Assembly (NCBI GenBank): GCA_035634055.1
Contig: DASQDR010000160.1
Span: 1-12,495 of the forward strand
Length of the DNA: 12,495 nucleotides
Source of the DNA: JAICTV01 sp035634055
GTDB taxonomy: Bacteria > Planctomycetota > Phycisphaerae > Tepidisphaerales > Tepidisphaeraceae
Direction of reading: 5' to 3'
Position 1 is the stretch's first letter. Every line of letters starts with the position of its first letter. The position numbers and the translations under genes were made by a program. The notes under the pieces are model-generated. The model did not search any database and was not told the origin of the DNA. It was given only the letters and a program-made list of their open reading frames with translations. Of the stretch, positions 7,738 to 12,495 are shown piece after piece.

Positions 7738-7761
7738 GACCGTCCCTGATTCGGGACGGTC
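7738..7761. promoter_or_regulatory. perfect 9-bp inverted repeat in a divergent intergenic region
   Basis: GACCGTCCC (7738-7746) and GGGACGGTC (7753-7761) are perfect inverted copies around TGATTC. The dyad lies 84 bp before the methyltransferase ATG and 157 bp from the radical SAM start. No T tract follows on either strand, so it is not a normal intrinsic terminator. An operator for a dimeric regulator or an mRNA leader hairpin are the likely readings. The rest of the 265 bp gap shows nothing recognisable. Confidence 0.45.
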
Positions 7762-7845
7762 ACCGGCAGTAACCTCGCCCCGGGGGGCGGCGTCGATAGT
7801 GTGTTGCGCAAGGAACCCAAACCCAGCCCGGTGAAGGAGCACGGC

Positions 7846-8691
7846 ATGAGCATCATGTGCGCGGAGAGGGAAGCGGCGGCGCCGACGGACTACCTGCTCG
7901 GCGACGGCGGCGAGGCGGAGCTCGAGCGGTTGCAGTTGCAGGCGCGGGTCTGGGAGCCGCACGCCGAGGCGATGCTCGACGAGATCGGCGTCGCGCCCGG
8001 GAGCGCGGTGGCGGACCTGGGGTGCGGCGCCGTCGGCATCCTCGAGCCGCTCAGCCGGCGCGTCGGCCCCGAAGGGTGCGTGATCGGCGTCGAGACCGAC
8101 GCGCAGCAGCTCGCCGCCGCGCGGCAACTCGTGCGCGACCGCCAGCTCGCCAACGTCGAGGTCGCGCGGCGCGACGCCTACCGCACGCGCCTGCCGCGGC
8201 AGTGCTTCGACCTGACGCACGTGCGATTCCTGTTCGCCCCGGTCGGCCGCGACCCGCACCTGCTCACGGAGATGATCGAGCTGACCCGTCCGGGCGGCGT
8301 GGTGGCGGCGCAGGAGCCGGACGCGGCGGCGTGGTCCTACTACCCGCACCTGCCCGCCTTCGCGCTGCTCAAGACGGCGATCCTGTCCGCCTTCCTGCGC
8401 GGCGGCGGCGACTTCAACGCCGGCCGGCGGACCCACGCGCTGTTCCGCCAGGCCGGCCTGCGCGACGTGCGCGTGCGCACGGCCGTGCTCGCGCTGCAAC
8501 ACGAGCACCCGTACAAGCGGCTGCCGGTGATGCTCGCGCGATCGCTCCGCCGGCGCATCATCGACGGCGGGATCCTCACGCCCGACGCGCTGGACCGCCT
8601 GATCGCCGAGTGCGACCGCCACGCCCGCCACCCCGAGACGGTCATGGTTAGCTTCACCGTCACCCAGGTGTGGGGCCGCAAGCCCGGCTGA
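7846..8691 (+). CDS. class I SAM-dependent methyltransferase
   Basis: The 281-residue cytoplasmic protein has a Rossmann-type methyltransferase fold. Motif I is VADLGCGAVGILEPLS (residues 55-70), the acidic ribose-binding residue is E83 in VIGVETD, and D110 with the FDLTHVRFLF strand (121-130) forms later motifs. ELTRPGGVVAAQEPD (145-159) is the typical post-motif strand. The C-terminal part, with a helical segment near HEHPYKRLP, probably caps the substrate site. It resembles UbiE/type 11 or 25 methyltransferases, and the acceptor cannot be predicted. AAGGAG at 7834-7839 sits six bases before the ATG, which fixes this start over the frame's extension to 7801. It diverges from the radical SAM gene and may share regulation through the dyad between them. 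Confidence 0.9.
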   Translation: MSIMCAEREAAAPTDYLLGDGGEAELERLQLQARVWEPHAEAMLDEIGVAPGSAVADLGCGAVGILEPLSRRVGPEGCVIGVETDAQQLAAARQLVRDRQLANVEVARRDAYRTRLPRQCFDLTHVRFLFAPVGRDPHLLTEMIELTRPGGVVAAQEPDAAAWSYYPHLPAFALLKTAILSAFLRGGGDFNAGRRTHALFRQAGLRDVRVRTAVLALQHEHPYKRLPVMLARSLRRRIIDGGILTPDALDRLIAECDRHARHPETVMVSFTVTQVWGRKPG

Positions 8692-8854
8692 TCGCCCGCC
8701 GCCGCCGTGACCACCGCAACGGCTCCGTCCGTTCGGTCGGTTCCGCCTGCGCCGGATATCCGGCCGCGCCGCGCGTCACGGGCGTCGCCGGCTTGACCGG
8801 ATCTTCACCTCCCGGCGACGCGGCGTGAACGGCGGGCGGGTGCAATCGCCGCCA

Positions 8855-9118
8855 ATGATTGAAGTCATCGCATTCTCCTGGGTCGCCAGCGCGTTCGGGT
8901 TCGCCGCTGGCTGGGCGGCGCGGGAGCGGTCGCGGAACGCGGCGGGGCCGGAACTCGTCGTCGCGACCCGTCCACGGCGCTCGCGCACGCGGCGACGCGG
9001 CAAGGCGCGCAACCGCTCGGTGGCGACGCTCGCCTGGGTGCCGCTCTCCTGCCGGCGGATCGGCGGGCGGCGCCGAGGCGTCGCCACGCGCGCCCGCAAC
9101 AACTATCCGTCGCGGTGA
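8855..9118 (+). CDS. small basic protein with one N-terminal membrane segment, unknown function
   Basis: The 87-residue frame begins MIEVIAFSWVASAFGFAAGW, one hydrophobic helix with small residues, followed by a strongly Arg-rich tail (RRSRTRRRGKARNR and later RRIGGRRRG). That would anchor it in the membrane with the tail in the cytoplasm, where it could touch nucleic acid or phospholipid. I recognise no family. In favour of a real gene are the helix and the excellent intrinsic terminator 30 bp after the stop. Against it, no Shine-Dalgarno sequence is evident and Arg-rich frames arise by chance at this GC content. The 163 bp between it and the methyltransferase holds nothing clear. Confidence 0.45.
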   Translation: MIEVIAFSWVASAFGFAAGWAARERSRNAAGPELVVATRPRRSRTRRRGKARNRSVATLAWVPLSCRRIGGRRRGVATRARNNYPSR

Positions 9119-9147
9119 AATGACGTGAGGGCTCACCGCGCGCGACG

Positions 9148-9183
9148 CCGGCGGCGCTCAGCAGCGCCGCCGGTTTGCTTTTT
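9148..9183 (+). terminator. strong intrinsic terminator
   Basis: CCGGCGGCGCT (9148-9158) and AGCGCCGCCGG (9163-9173) form a perfect 11-bp stem with the loop CAGC, followed by TTTGCTTTTT. This is the clearest Rho-independent terminator in the window. It ends transcription of the plus-strand genes before the convergent protease gene. The opposite strand has no T tract, so it works in one direction only. Confidence 0.92.
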
Positions 9184-9254
9184 GCCCCTGAAGCGCGGCG
9201 CGCGATCAGAGCGATAATGCGCCGGGCGGGAAACGTGCGACCGCGATCGGTTCT

Positions 9255-10595
9255 TCACTCCGCCGCCGGCGCGTTCGCCAGCAGCGCGTTGCGGCGGTCG
9301 ATGAGCTGCTGGCACTCGTCCCCGGCCGCCTTCAGCCCCGCCCGGGCCTGCTCCACCTGCGGGCGGAACTGCTCCTCCATCGCCTGCACCTTCTGGTCAT
9401 AATCCTTCCGCAACTGCTTCTGCGTCGAGATCGGGTTGGCGGCGATCGCGGCCCGCTTCAGCTTCAGGTTGCAATCATCGGCCAGCGCCTTTGCCTCAGC
9501 CTGGTAACGAGCGTTCACCTCGCGCGCGGCCGCGCGCCGCTCCTCCACCTGCTCGATGGCGCGGCGGATGCGGCGGTCCAGCTCGCGCACCTCGACGACC
9601 GCCTCCTTGTAATACGCGTGGCGGTCGGCCGCGCGCTGCTGCCGCTCCTGCTCGCGCTGTCGATCGACCCGACGGGCGCGGACGGAATCCGCCATCATCC
9701 GCCCGGGCCGTTCGTCGCTCGCGTGCCAGGCCGCCAGGCTTAGCGATGACTTGACCGCGTCCACGTCGGCGGCGGTCGCGACGGCCAGCCCGGCGGCGGT
9801 CGCCTCGTCCGCGGTCAGCGTCAGGATCTGCCCGCGGCGCTTGATCAGCGGCAGCCCCGGCGCGGCGGCCGCGCGGCGCAGCACCGGCTTGCCGTCGGCC
9901 GTCGGTGACGTCGCGTCGATCGCCAGCTCCAGGTCGATCTCGCTCATCCCGCGCACCCACAGCGCGTCGTGCCCCCCGAGCGCCGCCGCCGAGCGCATCT
10001 CGGCGCGCACGGCCGACTCCATCTTCTCCTGCACCGCCACCGGCATCCCGTCCGGCCCCACCTTGAACGGCACCGCCGCGCCGATCGACGCGCCGGGCGC
10101 CATCACGATCCGCGGGCACGCCAGCGCGATCATCGCGGCCGCGGAGTAGGCGTGCTTCACGTAGGCGACGAACACCAAATCGCGGTTGGCGCGAAGCACC
10201 TCGACGATCCGCGCCATCTCCGACACCTGTCCGCCGGGGCTGTCGATCACCAGCACGACGTAGCGCGCCTTGGCCGTGCGGGCGGCGCGGATCGCGGCGT
10301 CGAGCGCGTCCGCGGTCACGTCATCCCCGATCGCGCCGTCGATCGGTATCGCACAATACCCCGGCCCCTCGCGCGCCGCGCGGCGCACGGCCGCCACCTG
10401 CGCCCGCGCCACCTTCTGCCGCAGCGTGATGCCGCCGGAGACGGTTTCGATCGTGACTGCCTCTGCCGTCTCGGCGACCACCGTGCCCGTGAGGCGCGTG
10501 CCGTCCTTCTTGAGGATCTCGTCGCCAAAGACCGACCCCGCAAGCGCGGGGACCAATAGCGCGGCGCAGAGCGCAAGGGTGAAACGTCGGCCCAT
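9255..10595 (-). CDS. exported NfeD/SppA-like (ClpP-fold) serine protease with coiled-coil tail
   Basis: The 446-residue protein has four parts. A signal peptide, MGRRFTLALCAALLVPALAG, is followed by a small beta domain (about 25-72) of the type LKKDGTRLTGTVVAETAEAV, which I recall in planctomycete exported proteins. Residues 78-285 form a ClpP-fold protease like the membrane protease NfeD. VIDSPGGQVSE (117-126) forms the oxyanion loop, S151 in HAYSAAAMIA is the expected nucleophile, and K191 in QEKMESAV fits the Ser-Lys dyad, about 40 residues on as in NfeD. MAPGASIGAA and GQILTLTADEATAAGLA are further family signatures. Residues 305-435 are Arg/Glu/Gln-rich and predicted coiled coil. The transmembrane helices and soluble C-terminal domain of NfeD are absent. 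It probably cleaves membrane or periplasmic peptides. The ATG at 10595 places the signal peptide correctly. Confidence 0.87.
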   Translation of the reverse strand: MGRRFTLALCAALLVPALAGSVFGDEILKKDGTRLTGTVVAETAEAVTIETVSGGITLRQKVARAQVAAVRRAAREGPGYCAIPIDGAIGDDVTADALDAAIRAARTAKARYVVLVIDSPGGQVSEMARIVEVLRANRDLVFVAYVKHAYSAAAMIALACPRIVMAPGASIGAAVPFKVGPDGMPVAVQEKMESAVRAEMRSAAALGGHDALWVRGMSEIDLELAIDATSPTADGKPVLRRAAAAPGLPLIKRRGQILTLTADEATAAGLAVATAADVDAVKSSLSLAAWHASDERPGRMMADSVRARRVDRQREQERQQRAADRHAYYKEAVVEVRELDRRIRRAIEQVEERRAAAREVNARYQAEAKALADDCNLKLKRAAIAANPISTQKQLRKDYDQKVQAMEEQFRPQVEQARAGLKAAGDECQQLIDRRNALLANAPAAE

Positions 10596-10622
10596 CTGTT
10601 AGCAGATCGACCTGCCCGACGA

Positions 10623-10647
10623 GCGGGTTGACCCGCCGGCGTCAACC
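10623..10647. promoter_or_regulatory. overlapping inverted repeats upstream of the protease gene
   Basis: GGTTGAC (10626-10632) and GTCAACC (10641-10647) are a perfect dyad. GCGGGT (10623-10628) can instead pair with ACCCGC (10631-10636), so the two structures exclude each other. They lie 28-52 bp upstream of the protease ATG. This may be an operator or a small leader switch; chance is possible at this base composition. Confidence 0.3.
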
Positions 10648-10752
10648 GCCGTGGCGGGAGGTCGGACCGACGCGAAAGCTGTGCCGGTTATGACGCGCCT
10701 GCGGCAGCCGCAATGCGCGAGCGATGGCGTCGCGGGTCGGCGCGGCCGGCGC

Positions 10753-11958
10753 TTAAGCCAGCTTCTTGAGGAACTCGCCGATGCGGTCGATCCCCTTGTC
10801 GATCTGCTCCATGCTGGTGGCGAAGCTCAGGCGGACGTGGGTGTCGAAGCCGCTGTCATTGCCTGGCACGACCGCCACGTGGTTCTGCTCCAGCAGGGCG
10901 GCGGCGAAGCTGACGGCGTCGGTGATCGGCGCCTGCCCCGCCTTTTTCCCGAAGTACGCGCCGACGTTGGGGAAGCAGTAGAACGCGCCCTGCGGGCGGA
11001 CGCAGGTCACGTTGGGCAGCGCGCTCAGGCGCTCCCACATGTGCCGCCCGCGCTTCTCGAACTGCTTGCGCATCTGCTCGACCGATTCCGCGCCGCGCGG
11101 GTCGGTCAGGGCGGTCGCGCCGGCGGGCTGGATGAAGCTGGTGATGTGGCTGGTCATCTGCCCCTGGAGCTTGTTCATCGCGTCGATCGCCGGCTTCGGC
11201 CCGCCCACGTAGCCGATCCGCCAGCCGGTCATCGCGAAGCTCTTGCTGTGGCAGTTGAAGGTCAGCGTGCGCTCCAGCAGCGACGGGTCTAGCGTCGCGA
11301 AGCTGACGAACGCGTTGCCGTCGTAGACCAGCTTCTCGTAGATCTCGTCGCTGAAGGCAATCACGTGCGGGTGCCGCGCGACCACCTCCGCCAGCGCGCG
11401 CTGCTCCGCCGGCGAGTACATGTGACCGGCCGGGTTGCTCGGGGAGTTGATGAGGAAGATTTTCGTTCGCGGCGTGATCGCCGCCACGAGCTGCTGCGGC
11501 GTGATCTTGAAGCCGTCCTTCTCGCTGCCGTGGATGATCTTCGGCACGCCGCCCGCCAGCTTCACCTGCTCGGGGTAGCTGACCCAGAAGGGCGCGGGGA
11601 TGATCACCTCGTCGCCCGGGTTCAGCACGGCCATGAACGCCATGTAGAGGCAGTGCTTGCCGCCCGCGCCGACGGTGACTTGGTCGGCCTTGTACGGCAG
11701 GCCGTTCTCACGGTTGAACTTGTCGGCGATCGCCTGCTTCAGCTCCAGCACCGACGGCGTGGGCGTGTACTTGGTGATGCCCTTGTCGAGCGCGGCCTTG
11801 GCGGCCTCCTTGATGAAGGCGGGGGTGTCGAAATCCGGCTCGCCGGCGCCGAAGCCGACGACGTCGACGCCCGCCTTCTTCAGCGCGTTCGCCTTGGCGC
11901 TGACGGCCAGGGTGATCGACTCCGACACCAACTTCATTCGCTCGGCCAGGGGGAACAT
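10753..11958 (-). CDS. pyridoxal phosphate-dependent aminotransferase, aspartate aminotransferase type (class I)
   Basis: The 401-residue cytoplasmic enzyme is a fold-type I aminotransferase. PLP would bind K239 in HSKSFAMTGWR. N175 in NSPSNPAG, D204 and Y207 in FSDEIYE, R247 in TGWRIGY and R376 in HVRLSFA are the expected cofactor and substrate carboxylate contacts. GAGGKHCLY near residue 101 carries the Lys that in the Thermus-type (Ib) aspartate aminotransferases helps bind the second carboxylate, so aspartate or prephenate transamination is likely. The frame is open to 12078, but the ATG at 11958 gives the usual MFPLAERMKLVSESITLAVS start, with AGAAAGG about eight bases upstream. It is a single gene, divergent from an exported-protein gene, with 157 bp between it and the protease gene downstream. 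Confidence 0.95.
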   Translation of the reverse strand: MFPLAERMKLVSESITLAVSAKANALKKAGVDVVGFGAGEPDFDTPAFIKEAAKAALDKGITKYTPTPSVLELKQAIADKFNRENGLPYKADQVTVGAGGKHCLYMAFMAVLNPGDEVIIPAPFWVSYPEQVKLAGGVPKIIHGSEKDGFKITPQQLVAAITPRTKIFLINSPSNPAGHMYSPAEQRALAEVVARHPHVIAFSDEIYEKLVYDGNAFVSFATLDPSLLERTLTFNCHSKSFAMTGWRIGYVGGPKPAIDAMNKLQGQMTSHITSFIQPAGATALTDPRGAESVEQMRKQFEKRGRHMWERLSALPNVTCVRPQGAFYCFPNVGAYFGKKAGQAPITDAVSFAAALLEQNHVAVVPGNDSGFDTHVRLSFATSMEQIDKGIDRIGEFLKKLA

Positions 11959-11977
11959 CGCGGGCACCTTTCTCTCC

Positions 11978-12009
11978 GGTTGCGCGGCCGGGCGCAGGGT
12001 TGCGCGGCC
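11978..12009. repeat. 12 bp direct repeat upstream of the aminotransferase gene
   Basis: GGTTGCGCGGCC occurs at 11978-11989 and 11998-12009, 20 bp apart, about two helical turns. The copies begin 20 bp upstream of the aminotransferase ATG, in the 195 bp region shared with the divergent gene at 12154. Spacing on one face of the helix would suit a regulator, but a simple GC-rich duplication is as likely. Confidence 0.4.
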
Positions 12010-12153
12010 AGCGGCAAATCGTATGGCCGCGGGGGGCGGATGCAAGTTGCGCCCGCGAGCCGATCCCGCGCCGCCCACTCCCGGGATGCGATGCTGCCGG
12101 CGGGGGATTTTACCCGGTGTCGCGGCGGCGGCGTTGGGCGAAGCTGTGCCGCG

Positions 12154-12495
12154 ATGTTGATCGGACGTGACACTCTCGTGCTGGTCGCGGTGCGCCTGCT
12201 CGCCGCCGCTCTGGCCATCGCGCCCGCGACCTTCGCCGCGGCCGCCGCCGGGGCGGCGCCGGCGACCACCGCGCCGCTCACGGGCAACGCGGTGCTGGAG
12301 TACCTCAACGCGACGATCGACTGGTATCGCCGGGTGGAATCGCTCGACGCGCCGCCGGTGAACTCGCAGGAGTTGCTGCTGCGCGCGACGGTGCGCGAGG
12401 ACGCGCGGCAGGCGGTCCGGCTGGCGCTGCGATTCGCCCGCGCGCAGGCGGCCATCCTGGAGGCATCGCCCGCGACGGCTCCGGCGACCGTCCCC
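12154..12495 (+). CDS. 5' part of an exported or membrane protein, runs off the right edge
   Basis: An ATG at 12154 opens a frame with no stop through the end of the window (114 codons). The start MLIGRDTLVLVAVRLLAAAL followed by AIAPATFAAA looks like a signal peptide with cleavage near residue 28-29. The mature part is an amphipathic helical region, GNAVLEYLNATIDWYRRVES then LLLRATVREDARQAVRLALR then FARAQAAIL. The IDWYRR stretch reminds me of the periplasmic N-terminal region of planctomycete MscS-like mechanosensitive channels, but this is only a pattern memory. No good Shine-Dalgarno sequence is seen. The gene is divergent from the aminotransferase. Confidence 0.7.
   Translation, partial: MLIGRDTLVLVAVRLLAAALAIAPATFAAAAAGAAPATTAPLTGNAVLEYLNATIDWYRRVESLDAPPVNSQELLLRATVREDARQAVRLALRFARAQAAILEASPATAPATVP

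Noticed and set aside
7804..7819. A fifth copy of the CAAAACGAACCCAATTT repeat (TGCGCAAGGAACCCAA)
   Set aside because: The resemblance needs a two-base deletion and ends before the AATTT part, and it lies in a methyltransferase leader. Chance is likely.
10700..10712. TGCGGC-A-GCCGCA as terminator of the aminotransferase gene
   Set aside because: A one-base loop is not feasible without opening the stem, and no T tract follows on the minus strand.

Overview
The window is very GC-rich (about 70%, with short AT-richer gaps). Gene content and repeats suggest a planctomycete, probably a Phycisphaerae-like lineage. The hints are two small proteins with a PFxPFR motif, a DUF3574 lipoprotein, a B12-binding/radical SAM protein of the DUF4080 type, and dispersed repeats whose conceptual translations (QNEPNF/KRTQF, PHPIPLPAYLGRG, RRSDGATERRSDE) I recall from planctomycete genomes. 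The taxonomic call is inference from memory, not from a search.

Layout. Positions 1-3600 are essentially all minus strand. In transcription order they hold a DUF3574 lipoprotein (3600-3151), two tandem small paralogues (3110-2886 and 2867-2646), an aldo/keto reductase (2568-1585), a probably broken GNAT-like ORF (from 1395), and coaE (740-45). The coaE stop overlaps an ATG that opens another frame running off the left edge. The gene-poor stretch 741-1584 holds four copies of an 18-25 bp AT-rich repeat spaced 60-70 bp apart (925-1150) and a 31 bp direct repeat. Nothing else is recognisable in 741-924 or 1513-1584.

Positions 3747-5469 are plus strand. purQ is followed by a 376 bp gap of unusually low GC with a candidate promoter, a small hairpin with a T tract and a long hairpin-rich leader. 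The gap leads into a small outer-membrane beta-barrel gene with a near-perfect Shine-Dalgarno sequence and a GC-rich terminator. Next comes a MITE-like nested inverted repeat (about 5565-5714). It lies just beyond the 3' end of the minus-strand radical SAM gene (7580-5748), which itself carries a palindromic repeat-derived insertion in frame between its two domains.

From 7846 the plus strand encodes a class I methyltransferase and a small basic membrane protein that ends in a textbook intrinsic terminator. The minus strand then carries a ClpP/NfeD-like serine protease with a coiled-coil tail and a class I (aspartate-type) aminotransferase. Divergent from the aminotransferase is the 5' end of an exported protein that runs off the right edge.

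The genes are mostly independent housekeeping functions (CoA synthesis, purine synthesis, amino acid transamination) mixed with envelope proteins and proteins of unknown role. I see no defence system, phage, transposase, tRNA, rRNA or true CRISPR. The most notable feature is the density of repeat families (an interspersed array, a nested inverted repeat and an in-frame palindromic insertion) and their apparent ability to enter or truncate coding regions.
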